From positions 1-64,000 of the forward strand of contig JBFWUN010000023.1 in assembly GCA_050247235.1 (NCBI GenBank): a stretch of 64,000 nt of DNA. Reading direction: 5' to 3'. The notes under the pieces were generated by a model. That model saw only the letters and a list, made by a program, of their open reading frames with translations. It did no database searches and was not told where the DNA came from. This document shows positions 33,316 to 42,633 of the stretch, in pieces. Source of the DNA: CAIKBL01 sp050247235 (GTDB lineage: Bacteria; Pseudomonadota; Gammaproteobacteria; Ga0077536). The position numbers were made by a program, and so were the translations under genes. The stretch's first letter is position 1. Each line of letters opens with the position of its first letter.

Positions 33316-33966
33316 ATGTCGCGTCTTCTCGAACCGTCCCGCGTGCTGCCGCTCGTCGCCGGACTCTGCGTTGCCGCATCGGTCGGTGCGCAGGAACTCG
33401 ATCTACCCGATGTGTCCCTGGTGGACGCGGCCACCGTCGCGGAGATGCCCGATCCGATGGTAGGAGAGGTTCGCGAGTTCGTGGGCCCCGTCGCGACCAT
33501 CCCGTGCAGCCGCTGGGAGATCGTCACTGCCGACGCCGAAGAGATCGTCAGCGCCTGCGAACATTACAGGATTCATTTCAAACGCAGCGAACAGCTGAAC
33601 ATGTACAAGGTCGTCGCCGCGAAGGGCGAGATCGCGCTGCAGTTCGAGCCCGCCTACCCGGCGATCCAGTTCCCGTTGAAGGTCGGCGCACACTGGCGCG
33701 AGAAGTACACCGGCCACTCGGCCATCGAAGGCCTCTCGTGGGACGGGGACGTCGAATGCGACGTCGCCGACTTTGCGGAGGTGAAGGTGGCCGCGGGTGC
33801 GTTCAAGGCCTTCCGCATCGAGTGTCGCGATCGGTGGAGAGTCGGGGAGAACGGCAGCAGCGTGACCAGCACCACGTGGTACGCGCCGGACATCGCGGCG
33901 GTGGTCAAGACACTGAACTACGAAGATCCGCGCTGGAACACCGAGCTCGCGGCCTACTCGCGTTGA
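33316..33966 (+). CDS. Exported protein of unknown function (DUF3108/TapB-like)
   Basis: A 216-residue protein with a signal peptide (LLEPSRVLPLVAGLCVAASVGAQ, cleavage after GAQ predicted by eye). The mature part is a beta-rich domain with the pattern PLKVGAHWREKYTG...VAAGAFKAFRIECRDRW, resembling DUF3108-type periplasmic lipid- or polysaccharide-associated proteins. A good AGGAGGA ribosome-binding site supports the start. No neighbour suggests a substrate. Confidence 0.65.
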   Translation: MSRLLEPSRVLPLVAGLCVAASVGAQELDLPDVSLVDAATVAEMPDPMVGEVREFVGPVATIPCSRWEIVTADAEEIVSACEHYRIHFKRSEQLNMYKVVAAKGEIALQFEPAYPAIQFPLKVGAHWREKYTGHSAIEGLSWDGDVECDVADFAEVKVAAGAFKAFRIECRDRWRVGENGSSVTSTTWYAPDIAAVVKTLNYEDPRWNTELAAYSR

Positions 33967-34003
33967 ACCGCGTGATGCGGATGAACCGGCCGTTGCGCCG
34001 AGG

Positions 34004-35611
34004 ATGACCGGACGCACGTTTGTCGCGGCATGCGTCGCGCTGAGCCTGCTGAGCGTGCTCATCGGCACGGTACGGCTCGCCATGGTGCCGCTCGACTCCC
34101 ACGAGATCTTCGTGGCCGGCACCGCGCGCGAGATGCTCGCGCGTCGCGACTGGATCGTGCCGCACTTCAACGGCGCGCCACGTCTGAACAAGCCGCCGCT
34201 CAGCTACTGGATGACCGGCGCGGTGGCTGCGCTCGCCGGCGCGCCGCCCGAGGTCGCCGCGTGGCATGCGCGCGCGGTATCGGTGCTCGGGGGGGTGCTG
34301 CTGCTCGGCGCGACGCTCGCGACCGGGGTGCTGGTCTTCGAGCGCGCCACGGCTGCGGTGGCCGGCGCGCTGCTCACCACGAGTGCCGGCATGTTTTCCT
34401 TCATGCACGATGCACGCCCGGACCTGCTCTACGCGGGATTCACCGCGGTGATGCTCGCAGGCACCGCGTGGAGCGCGTACGGACGGGGACCGCGTGCGCG
34501 CGCGTTCGTCGGTGGCGCGGGTCTGGTCTGGCTCGCGTTCGCGTGCGCCACCTTGACGAAAGGGCCACACGTCCCGGCACTGGCGCTCCTCGGCATCGCG
34601 ATGGCGCTCAGGCGCGAGCGCGGCAACTGGCGGGCCGTGCGGACGGTGCTGCGGCCGCTCGGCGGCATCACGCTCGCGGCGGTACTGTGTCTGCCGTGGT
34701 GGGTGCTCCTGGATGCGCGGCTGGCCACGATCGCGGTGGAGTCCACCCAGCTTGGTGGCACGTTGCTCGCGCCCAGGCTTTCACGCCTCGGTGACCCGTA
34801 CTATCTCTACCGACCGCTGCAACTCGTGCTTCCGTGGCTGCCGCTCGCCGGTTTCGCCCTGGCCTGGTGGGGCTGGGCCGGCGCCACGCGACGCGCACTG
34901 CCGTCGCATGCGGGCTTCGTGTTGTGGCCGCTGCTCGTGGTGTGTCTCGGGCTGAGCCTGGGCCGGCAGTACCGCTACTTCTATTTCCTGCCGCTGCTCG
35001 GCTTCCTGTGCCTGGGCGCCGCGGTCGCGTTGCGTGCGGCGTTCACGCGGTGGCCGCGCGGCGCGCTCGCCACACTGGGGCTGCAGGCCGTGGCAGTGGT
35101 CGCCTGCGCCGGCTGGGTTGTGCAGCATGCGGACTCCGTTCGCGCGGGCGTGCTCGCGTGGCTTGCCGCCGGGGGCGTCGCCGCCGCCGTGGCCGTGTCT
35201 CGCCGGTACGCGACGCCGGCGTGGCGCGTGTTCGCGGCCCTGTGTGTCGCGATGGCCGGCGTTTGGCCGGCCGCCGCACTGACGGGGGCGCTCTGGAACG
35301 CCGAACGTTACGGCGCACATGCGCTGGCACAGACCGCGGCGGCGGCGCTCGCACCGACCACGCCGCTCGTCGCGCTGGAGGTCAGCGGGACGATATACGT
35401 GTATTACGCGGGACGACAGGTGCAGGAACTGGCGGACGCATCACGGCTCGCGGGACTGCTGGCCGAAAGCCCGGACGGCCGACTCGGGCTCGTCACGCGC
35501 GACACCCGCCGCGCCGACCTGGATGCCGAATACATCGTGGAGGAACTCGGGCGGTACCGTCGCGGCGACGGGGACGACGTGCTGCTGCGGCTCGCCCCGC
35601 GCGCGCGCTGA
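34004..35611 (+). CDS. ArnT/PMT-like family 39 membrane glycosyltransferase
   Basis: A 535-residue polytopic membrane protein with about 11-12 hydrophobic segments. The N-terminal periplasmic loop has the GT39/GT83 motif PLDSHEIFVAGTAREML followed by DWIVPHFNGAPRLNKPPLSYW, the catalytic region of ArnT-like lipid-linked sugar transferases. A second block lies at RLSRLGDPYYLY. It uses a polyprenyl-phosphate sugar to modify a lipid or protein on the periplasmic face; the acceptor is unknown. It follows the exported protein gene after 37 bp and may be co-transcribed. Confidence 0.85.
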   Translation: MTGRTFVAACVALSLLSVLIGTVRLAMVPLDSHEIFVAGTAREMLARRDWIVPHFNGAPRLNKPPLSYWMTGAVAALAGAPPEVAAWHARAVSVLGGVLLLGATLATGVLVFERATAAVAGALLTTSAGMFSFMHDARPDLLYAGFTAVMLAGTAWSAYGRGPRARAFVGGAGLVWLAFACATLTKGPHVPALALLGIAMALRRERGNWRAVRTVLRPLGGITLAAVLCLPWWVLLDARLATIAVESTQLGGTLLAPRLSRLGDPYYLYRPLQLVLPWLPLAGFALAWWGWAGATRRALPSHAGFVLWPLLVVCLGLSLGRQYRYFYFLPLLGFLCLGAAVALRAAFTRWPRGALATLGLQAVAVVACAGWVVQHADSVRAGVLAWLAAGGVAAAVAVSRRYATPAWRVFAALCVAMAGVWPAAALTGALWNAERYGAHALAQTAAAALAPTTPLVALEVSGTIYVYYAGRQVQELADASRLAGLLAESPDGRLGLVTRDTRRADLDAEYIVEELGRYRRGDGDDVLLRLAPRAR

Positions 35612-35669
35612 CGAGGCGTTCACCTCCGCCCGGCGCCTCGCGGACTCCGGGCAGGCGGTCACGCGCCGC

Positions 35670-36110
35670 TCAACCCGCGTTGCAACCCGTCACGTAGCGC
35701 GCGCGGATGCCCTGTGAAAACGTCATGTTCTTGCCGCCCATCTTCACCGCGAGCTGGCCTTCGATGATCTCGCCGCGACGCCGCAGACGCGCGCTGCCCG
35801 TCGCCACCCTTGCCGACTCGCAGACCAGCACGTACTCCACTGCTTCTTCGCGCTGCGCGGCGTAACCGAACGCACAGCCGCGCAGCGCCGGCTGGCGGAG
35901 CACGGGAAACAGCGCAGTGACCCGATCGCGCGTCACGCACACGCGTTCTTCCGTTGTCATCCGGCGCATCTCCTCCAGGTGCGGCATCACCATATTCGCC
36001 CGGATGGTGTAGTCACCCTCCGGCAGCGGGAAGCCCGCCTCGACGTCCGCGGCATTCGCTGCCGCGCAGGCAACGGATGTCGCAATGGCAAAGAGAGTCG
36101 CGCGAATCAT
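35670..36110 (-). CDS. Exported DUF3617-like protein
   Basis: A 146-residue protein with the signal peptide MIRATLFAIATSVACAAANA. The mature part begins FPLPEGDYTIRANMVMP and has four Cys in the pattern VCVTRDR, GCAFG, VCESAR and GCNAG, consistent with disulfides. It resembles DUF3617 periplasmic proteins; function unknown. The start at 36110 is chosen because it begins exactly at the signal peptide. Convergent with the GT39 gene. Confidence 0.65.
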   Translation of the reverse strand: MIRATLFAIATSVACAAANAADVEAGFPLPEGDYTIRANMVMPHLEEMRRMTTEERVCVTRDRVTALFPVLRQPALRGCAFGYAAQREEAVEYVLVCESARVATGSARLRRRGEIIEGQLAVKMGGKNMTFSQGIRARYVTGCNAG

Positions 36111-36312
36111 GCAGTACACTCCTCGGCTGTGCGGGCCCGACACGCGATCCGTGCCCCCGCGCAGGGGAAGGGCAGGGAACCGCGGGGGGCGTTGCCTCCC
36201 GCAAGGTTGTCGCGGGGCGATGGTCGACGTCGCATTGTCGGTCAGCCGGGACACCGCGCGCACCCGGTTCTTGCGCTTGAATTCCCCGTGACACCCCGCC
36301 TACCGTGACGGC

Positions 36313-37341
36313 ATGAGCTCAACCCTGTCGCGCCGCCAGGTCCTGCACGCGCTTGCCGCGTGCGGCCTCGCGGGCGCGCTGCGGGCGGTCATCGCGAAGG
36401 AGGACGACGTGCATCTCTTCACGGATCCCGCGCTCGCGCGCTACGGTTTCGGCGACGGTCACCCGCTGGGCATCGATCGGCAGGGTGCCTTTCTCGACGA
36501 GGCCCAGGCCCAGGGACTCGTGGCGCGGGCCACGGTACGGCCCGGCCGGCTCGCGACGATGGCCGAACTCGCGCGCTTTCACGATTCGCGCTATGTCGAT
36601 TTCGTTGCCACCGCGGAGGCGCGCGGCGTCGCACTGCTCGACGGTGGCGACACCCCCGTGTTTCCCGACCTGTTCGCCGCGAGCGCGCGCGTGGTCGGTA
36701 CGGCGCTCGCCGCGCTCGACGACGTGATGGCGGGACGTGCCGTGCGCACCTTGCAGCCGATCGGCGGCCTGCATCATGCCGCGCGGGACCGCGCTGCGGG
36801 TTTCTGCGTGTTCAACGATCTCGGCGTCGTGGTCGAGACCCTGCGGCGGGAATACGGGATCCGACGCGTGGCATACGTCGATATCGATGCTCACCACGGG
36901 GATGGGGTGTTCTACGCGTTCGAACGTGACCCGGACCTCATTCTCGCCGACATCCACCAGGACAGCCGCACGTTGTTTCCCGGCACCGGTCGTGCCGACG
37001 AAACCGGCCGTGACGCGGCGCGCGGCACCAAGCTCAATATCGAGATGCCGCCGCGCGCGGACGACGCGTCGTTCCGTCGCGCGTGGGAGGCCGTGGAGGC
37101 GCACCTTGCGCGCTTCGCGCCCGCGTTCATCATCTTCCAGTGCGGCGCGGACAGCCTGGAAGGAGATCCGCTGGCGCAGCTCGGCTACACCCACGAGGCG
37201 CACGCACACGCCGCGCGCCGCCTGCGCGACCTGGCCGAACGATATGCGGAGGGACGACTGATGGCGTTCGGCGGCGGCGGCTACGACCGGCGCAATCTGG
37301 GGCTCGCGTGGAGCTCGGTATTGCGCGAACTGCTGGGCTGA
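36313..37341 (+). CDS. Histone deacetylase/AcuC/AphA-family metal amidohydrolase
   Basis: A protein of 342 residues from the ATG. The arginase-deacetylase fold shows GGLHHAARDRAAGFCVFNDLGV (the HH catalytic pair), DIDAHHGDGVFYAF (Zn ligands Asp and His), the SRTLFPGTG loop, FQCGADSLEGDPL (third Zn ligand) and the final GGGGY. It should deacetylate an acyl-lysine, acetyl-polyamine or similar amide. The N-terminus is ambiguous. From the ATG there is a Tat-like SRRQVLHALAACGLAGAL stretch but a poor ribosome-binding site. An in-frame GTG at 36409, with a strong AAGGAGG 5 nt upstream, gives a 310-residue cytoplasmic form starting right at the domain (VHLFTDPAL). Confidence 0.88.
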   Translation: MSSTLSRRQVLHALAACGLAGALRAVIAKEDDVHLFTDPALARYGFGDGHPLGIDRQGAFLDEAQAQGLVARATVRPGRLATMAELARFHDSRYVDFVATAEARGVALLDGGDTPVFPDLFAASARVVGTALAALDDVMAGRAVRTLQPIGGLHHAARDRAAGFCVFNDLGVVVETLRREYGIRRVAYVDIDAHHGDGVFYAFERDPDLILADIHQDSRTLFPGTGRADETGRDAARGTKLNIEMPPRADDASFRRAWEAVEAHLARFAPAFIIFQCGADSLEGDPLAQLGYTHEAHAHAARRLRDLAERYAEGRLMAFGGGGYDRRNLGLAWSSVLRELLG

Positions 37342-37350
37342 TCCTGGGCG

Positions 37351-39696
37351 TCAGAGTCGCGTGCGGTTCAGCCGCAGCGCGTTGCCGATCACCGACACGG
37401 AGCTCAGGCTCATCGCGAACGCCGCGAGCATCGGTGACAGCAGCCACCCCGTGAACGGGTACAGCAGGCCGGCCGCAAGCGGAATGCCGAGCGCGTTGTA
37501 GAGGAACGCGAACAGCAGGTTCTGGCGCATGTTCCGCACGGTCGCCGCCGACAGCGCGCGCGCGGTGACGATATCGCGCAGATCGCCGTGCAGCAGGGTT
37601 ACCGCGGCGCTGTTCAGCGCGACGTCGGTGCCGCTGCCCATCGCGATTCCGACATCCGCCTGGGCGAGCGCCGGCGCATCGTTGCTGCCGTCACCGGCCA
37701 TCGCGACGACCTTGCCGCGCGCCTGGAGCGCGCGCACGAGTTCGAGCTTGGACACCGGAGTCATGCCGCCGTGCACCGCCGCGAAGGGCAGGCCGGCAGC
37801 GACCGCGTGCGCCGTCCGTTCGTCGTCTCCCGACGCGAGGACGAGTTCGAGGCCGCTGGCGGCGAGTCGCGCAAGGGCTTCGCCGGTCGTCGGCTTGAGC
37901 GGATCATGGATGGCCACCAGGCCGATGAGCGTGGCCTCGCGCGCGACGTACGTGACGCTCGCGCCGCGTTCCCGGGCCGTGTGCGCGGGACCGTCGAGCG
38001 CCGACACGTCGATGCCCGACTCCCCCAGCAGCGCGGCGTTGCCGACGCGAACGACCGCACCCTCCACCCGGCCGGTCATTCCGCGCCCGACGAATGCGCG
38101 AAAGTCCTCGACGAACGGCACGGAGATCCCGCGGGACTGCGCCGCGCGGACCACCGCCCCGGCCAGCGGGTGCTCGCTGCCCGCGGCCACCGCGGCGGCG
38201 AGGCGCAGCACCTCGTCGGGGGTGATCTCCGCGCAGCGTTCGATCGATTCGAGAGACGGCTTGCCGACAGTCAGCGTCCCGGTCTTGTCGAGCACGAGTG
38301 TGTCGACATCGCCGAGGCGCTCGATCGCAACGGCATCGCGAAACAGCACACCCGCCAGGGCGCCCCGCCCCGACGCCACCATGACGGACATCGGCGTCGC
38401 CAGCCCCAGTGCGCACGGACAGGCAACGATCAGCACCGCCACGGCGTTGACGAGCGCGAACGGCCAGCTCGGGGCCGGACCGAACACCCCCCAGCCCACG
38501 AACGTCAGCGCGGCAACTGCAACGACACCCAGGACGAAATGGCCCGCGATTGCGTCCGCCAGCCGTTGCATCGGCGCCTTCGAGCGCTGCGCGGCCGCAA
38601 CCAGCTGGACGATCCGCGCGAGCATGGTTTCGGCACCGATCTTCTCGGCGCGCATCACGAACGTGCCGTCGACGTTCACCGTGGCGCCGATCACGCGCGC
38701 CCCCATCCGGCGCGCCTGGGGCAGCGGCTCGCCGGTCAGCATGGATTCGTCCAGCGCGCCCGCGCCCTTGACGATGAGACCGTCCACCGGCACCCGTTCA
38801 CCCGGCCGGATCCGCAGCCGATCCCCGTGCCGGATCTCGTCGAGCGGCACGTCGCTCTCCACCCCGTCGGCGGCCACCCGGCGCGCGGTGCGCGGTGCGA
38901 GTTCGAGCAGCGCGCGAATCGCGTCCGACGTGCGCGCCCGCGCCTTCAGCTCGAGGATCTGTCCGAGCAGGGTCAGCGACACGATTGTCGCGGCCGCCTC
39001 GAAATAGACGGGGACGCGCCCCATCGCACGGAACACCGCGGGGATCATGCCCGGGAACACCGTCGCCACCGCGCTGAACGCGAATGCGGTACCGACGCCG
39101 AGCCCGATCAGGGTCCACATGTTCGGGTGACCGCTTCGCAGCGACTGCACACAGCGACGGAACACGGGTTGCCCTGCCCACCCGACCACCGGGAGCGTGA
39201 GCAATCCCTCGAGCCATGGCTGCACTTCGGGCGCGACGAGCGGCCACGCGTGCGCGCCCATCGCGAGCACCACCACGGCCAGGGTCAGCGGCAATGTCCG
39301 CCAGAAACGTGCCCGAAAATCGGCGAGTTCGGCCGCGCCGGCGTCGTCCTGCGCAGACGGCATCAGCGGCTCGAGGCTCATGCCGCACAGCGGACAGTCG
39401 TCGAACGTTGCGCTGACGATCTCCGGATGCATCGGGCATGTGTAGCCGCTCGCCGACGGCGGCGGGGTCGCGGGGCGGGGTGGTGGCGTCGCCGGGTTCG
39501 CGAGGTGGTACTCCGGCGCCGCGGCGAATTTCGCGAGGCAACCGGCGCAGCAGAACCGATAGGTCTGGCCGGCGTGTTCGAAGTGATGCGGCGACGCGGG
39601 CTTCACGGTCATGCCGCACACCGGATCGCGCCACACGGAGTCGTCGTTCGCCGGTGTCACGGAGGGCGGGGGGCTGGTGGGCGAAGACTGGATCAT
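37351..39696 (-). CDS. copA: Copper-translocating P-type ATPase (CopA-like) with YHS and CPMHP N-terminal modules
   Basis: A 781-residue P1B-ATPase. N-terminal residues 20-65 are a YHS domain (DPVCGMTVKPASPHHFEHAGQTYRFCCAGC) and residues 88-112 a heavy-metal-binding module (YTCPMHPEIVSATFDDCPLCGMSLEPL). Classical CxxC ferredoxin-like HMA domains are absent. Then come the transmembrane CPC motif (VACPCALGLATP), the phosphorylation site DKTGTLT, SEHPLAGAVV, and the hinge GDGSNDAPALAQADVGIAMG. It exports Cu(I) from the cytoplasm. Convergent with the deacetylase gene (9 bp between stops). No copper regulator gene is adjacent. Confidence 0.94.
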   Translation of the reverse strand: MIQSSPTSPPPSVTPANDDSVWRDPVCGMTVKPASPHHFEHAGQTYRFCCAGCLAKFAAAPEYHLANPATPPPRPATPPPSASGYTCPMHPEIVSATFDDCPLCGMSLEPLMPSAQDDAGAAELADFRARFWRTLPLTLAVVVLAMGAHAWPLVAPEVQPWLEGLLTLPVVGWAGQPVFRRCVQSLRSGHPNMWTLIGLGVGTAFAFSAVATVFPGMIPAVFRAMGRVPVYFEAAATIVSLTLLGQILELKARARTSDAIRALLELAPRTARRVAADGVESDVPLDEIRHGDRLRIRPGERVPVDGLIVKGAGALDESMLTGEPLPQARRMGARVIGATVNVDGTFVMRAEKIGAETMLARIVQLVAAAQRSKAPMQRLADAIAGHFVLGVVAVAALTFVGWGVFGPAPSWPFALVNAVAVLIVACPCALGLATPMSVMVASGRGALAGVLFRDAVAIERLGDVDTLVLDKTGTLTVGKPSLESIERCAEITPDEVLRLAAAVAAGSEHPLAGAVVRAAQSRGISVPFVEDFRAFVGRGMTGRVEGAVVRVGNAALLGESGIDVSALDGPAHTARERGASVTYVAREATLIGLVAIHDPLKPTTGEALARLAASGLELVLASGDDERTAHAVAAGLPFAAVHGGMTPVSKLELVRALQARGKVVAMAGDGSNDAPALAQADVGIAMGSGTDVALNSAAVTLLHGDLRDIVTARALSAATVRNMRQNLLFAFLYNALGIPLAAGLLYPFTGWLLSPMLAAFAMSLSSVSVIGNALRLNRTRL

Positions 39697-39860
39697 GCGG
39701 TGCGCTCGTACCTCGTGGGCATTATGCCGCGAAGCGCATCAGGTCGAACCACGATCCGCCGTTGAGCATCCTGGATCCGGGCACGCTCGCGGACGGACGA
39801 AGTTCTTGGCCGCCCGGGGCCCCGGGTGACCGGCGACGTGTCGCGCGTCCCGCTACGGCC

Positions 39861-40814
39861 TCAGGGCCAGTGGCCCGTCTCCAAGGTGGCCGGAGACCAG
39901 TCACGGAACGTGCACGCCAACGGCATTGCGCCGCGCAGCCAGACCCCTGCCTCGGGATGCAGGCGCCAGCCGCGCTCCGCACCGTCGAACCCGGCGACGT
40001 CCGCCGGGTTCCACAGGATTTCCGCGCGGCCCGTCAGCATCAGCAGGTCGCCGGTCTCGAAGTCCGGAAACAGCACGCCGGCATACGGGTGTATCACCAG
40101 GTTGCCCAGCGTCATGAACAGGTGGTTGCCCGCGAAGTCAGGCACGCGCAGTGCGCCGGAAGGTTCGACACGCACGAAACCCGCGCGCCCGCCACGATGC
40201 GAGACGTCGCTGCCCGGCGGCCGGTCGTCGCCCGCGGGCGCGTGGGATGCGACGAAGCACGTGTCTGCGCGCGCGACGAGTGCGCGGGCGTCGTCATCGA
40301 GGACGCTCAACGACTCGATCCGCGGAGTCGCCGGCGGCGTTCGTGCGGCAGCGGGGACGACGTCGCGCGACTGGATGTATTTCGGACAGTTGCCGCAGTT
40401 CTGATCGACCCTCACATTGAATCCCGCGTCGTCGATTCGCGTGATCCGCCCGTTCGCGCGATTGCGCCGGCGGGTCGGAAACTCGAGCCCGAGCAGTCCG
40501 AGTGGCGCCCCGACTGCAAGGATCTCCGCGAGCGGATCCCCGGGCAGCGGCCGCGCCGCGATCCGGATCGTCCGCGCATCCGGCGCCCGCACGAAGCCGG
40601 GGATGCCGGCAAGGACGGAGGCCCAGGGCCGGCCGCGGGTGTCCACGGCGCCGACGAACAGCCACGGCAGCTGCGCAAAGAAGGCGTCGTAGTAGTCGGG
40701 CATCTCCACCCGCACCATCCGCCGGGCGGCCCACGTCATGCGGTCCGCGATGTCGAGCCGCGCGTGCACCGCGCGTTCGCCCGGGTGGAACAACGAAGGC
40801 GTCGTATCGTCCAT
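39861..40814 (-). CDS. Pyridoxamine 5'-phosphate oxidase-like FMN-binding protein
   Basis: A 317-residue protein with a split-barrel flavin-binding fold repeated in two halves. The first is PWLFVGAVDTRGRPWASVLAG, the second CFVASHAPAGDD...GNHLFMTLGNLVIHPYAGVLFPDFETGD. In between lies a Cys motif, QNCGNCPKYIQSR, characteristic of this uncharacterised subfamily. Function unknown. The start at 40814 (MDDTTPSLFHPGE) matches the conserved N-terminus. Divergent from the SDR gene, with a tandem repeat in the shared promoter region. Confidence 0.8.
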   Translation of the reverse strand: MDDTTPSLFHPGERAVHARLDIADRMTWAARRMVRVEMPDYYDAFFAQLPWLFVGAVDTRGRPWASVLAGIPGFVRAPDARTIRIAARPLPGDPLAEILAVGAPLGLLGLEFPTRRRNRANGRITRIDDAGFNVRVDQNCGNCPKYIQSRDVVPAAARTPPATPRIESLSVLDDDARALVARADTCFVASHAPAGDDRPPGSDVSHRGGRAGFVRVEPSGALRVPDFAGNHLFMTLGNLVIHPYAGVLFPDFETGDLLMLTGRAEILWNPADVAGFDGAERGWRLHPEAGVWLRGAMPLACTFRDWSPATLETGHWP

Positions 40815-40856
40815 GCCGGCATTATGGTCGATCAGCGCACCGGTGCCAGCGTGTCC

Positions 40857-40900
40857 GCGCGAGGATTTCCGGCGTATCGTGAGCGCGAGGATTTCCGGCG
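40857..40900. repeat. Two 18-bp direct repeats in a divergent promoter region
   Basis: GCGCGAGGATTTCCGGCG occurs at 40857-40874 and again, identical, at 40883-40900, separated by TATCGTGA (26-bp period). It lies between the divergently transcribed PNPOx-like and SDR genes. Possible tandem operator. Confidence 0.75.
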
Positions 40901-40947
40901 CGCGAACCCGCGAACGGCCCCCGACCCCAATCCGACAGGAGGTATGC

Positions 40948-41718
40948 ATGTCCCTGAGCGGCAGAACCGCACTCGTGACCGGCGGCGGCCGCGGCATCGG
41001 TCGCGCGATCGCGCTGGCACTCGCCGAAGACGGCGCGGATATCGCAGTGAACTACCGGCGCGATGACGATGAAGCCGCGAGGACCGTCGCGGCGATCCGC
41101 GCGCTTGGCCGCCGGGCCGAGGCGTATCGCGCCTCGGTGGACGATCCCGCCGCGGCCACTGCGATGCTTGCGCGCATCCACGCGGAACTCGGGCCCATCT
41201 CCATCCTGGTCAACAACGCCGGCATCGCGAGCCGTGGCCAGACCGTCGCGGACACCGATCCCGCGGAGATGATGCGTGTGGTCGGGGTGCACGCATTCGC
41301 GCCGTTCTTCCTGTCGAAGCTCGTGCTGCCGCAAATGCGGACGTGTGCGCGCGGCGACATCATCTTCATCTCGAGCATTGCCACGCTGTCCCACGCGGCA
41401 CGCGGTGCGCCGTACAACATGGGCAAGGCCGCGATGGAGGCACTCGCGTTCACGCTCGCGAAGGAGGAGACGCGGAATCGCATCTACGTGAACGTCGTCG
41501 CACCGCCGCTCACCGATACCGAGATGGGGCAGCGGCTCGCGAAGGCACGCGGCGTGGCGGAGTTCCACGACCTGGACGCCTCCGCACCGTTTGGCCGGAT
41601 GTGCGTGCCGGAGGACATCGCGAACGTGGTGCGCTTCCTCGTGTCGCCGGTCAACTCTTACGTGTCCGGGGAGAAGATCACGGTGCACGGCGGCGGCGCG
41701 CAGCCGGGGATCGTGTAA
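40948..41718 (+). CDS. Short-chain dehydrogenase/reductase (FabG-like)
   Basis: A 256-residue classical SDR. The cofactor motif is TGGGRGIGRA, followed by NNAG, the catalytic Ser in IFISSIATLS and the YxxxK pair in APYNMGKAAMEAL. The RRDDD stretch after beta-2 suggests NADP(H) preference. Ends with the substrate-lid region PEDIANVVRFLVSP and SGEKITVHGG. Substrate unknown. An ACAGGAGG ribosome-binding site precedes the ATG. Divergent from the PNPOx-like gene. Confidence 0.87.
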   Translation: MSLSGRTALVTGGGRGIGRAIALALAEDGADIAVNYRRDDDEAARTVAAIRALGRRAEAYRASVDDPAAATAMLARIHAELGPISILVNNAGIASRGQTVADTDPAEMMRVVGVHAFAPFFLSKLVLPQMRTCARGDIIFISSIATLSHAARGAPYNMGKAAMEALAFTLAKEETRNRIYVNVVAPPLTDTEMGQRLAKARGVAEFHDLDASAPFGRMCVPEDIANVVRFLVSPVNSYVSGEKITVHGGGAQPGIV

Positions 41719-41780
41719 CGCGATCCACGTCTGCCGATGCCGCGGTCAACCCTCATCTCCTGCCGGCCGGGTTCGCGCGC

Positions 41781-42320
41781 ATGCCGCTGACTGAACCCGA
41801 CATCGGACGCCTGCTGACCGCGATTGAGTTCGCGGCACACAAGCACCGCGATCAGCGCCGCAAGGATCCGGAGGCTTCTCCCTACATCAACCACCCGCTC
41901 GCGCTCGCCCACGTGCTGTGGCACGAAGGCGAGGTCCGCGATCCGGACGTGCTGATCGCGGCCGTCCTGCACGACACCATCGAAGACACCGAGACCTCGT
42001 ACCAGGAACTGCGCGGGCAGTTCGGCGAGATCGTCGCGGACGTCGTGCTGGAAGTGACCGACACCAAGTGGCTGCAGAAGGCGTCGCGCAAGCGCCTGCA
42101 GATCGCCAAGGCCGCGCACGCCACCGAAGCCGCGCGCCTCGTCAAGATCGCCGACAAGATCTGCAACCTGCGCGATATCGTCGCGCGCGCGCCGGCCGGC
42201 TGGACGCTCGAGCGCCAGCGCGAGTACTTTGAATGGGCCCGGTGCGTCGTCGACCAGCTGCGCGGGACGAATCTCAAGCTCGAGCGGCGCTTCGATCAGC
42301 TGTACGCGCAGCGGCCTTGA
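41781..42320 (+). CDS. Small HD-domain hydrolase, MESH1/RelA-SpoT hydrolase type
   Basis: A 179-residue protein consisting only of the HD hydrolase domain of RelA/SpoT homologs: EFAAHKHRDQRRK and YINHPLALAHVL, with the HD pair in AAVLHDTIEDTETSYQEL. VTDTKWLQKASRKRLQIAKAA and ARLVKIADKICNLRDI follow. No synthetase or regulatory domain. Such stand-alone enzymes (MESH1 type) hydrolyse (p)ppGpp or NADPH. Follows the SDR gene by 62 bp. Confidence 0.85.
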   Translation: MPLTEPDIGRLLTAIEFAAHKHRDQRRKDPEASPYINHPLALAHVLWHEGEVRDPDVLIAAVLHDTIEDTETSYQELRGQFGEIVADVVLEVTDTKWLQKASRKRLQIAKAAHATEAARLVKIADKICNLRDIVARAPAGWTLERQREYFEWARCVVDQLRGTNLKLERRFDQLYAQRP

Positions 42321-42427
42321 GCCCGGGTGGGGGCAGGGGATACGTCCCGGTGGTTCAGCCGCGCAGATGCGCGCGGCACGCAATGACGGCGCCGGGCCGG
42401 CGGCCTGGCGGGAGATCAGGACGGAGT

Positions 42428-42503
<76 letters not shown>

Positions 42504-42633
42504 ACGCGGTGAGGGCGCGATTCTAACGGCATCGGGCGGGGAATGGCCAGCCCGAAATCGGCGGCCCGCGGGCCGTCGCTTGCCATTACACTAGCGCGGC
42601 CGAGCCCCCGGCACTGCCCGCGAGTCGCGACTG

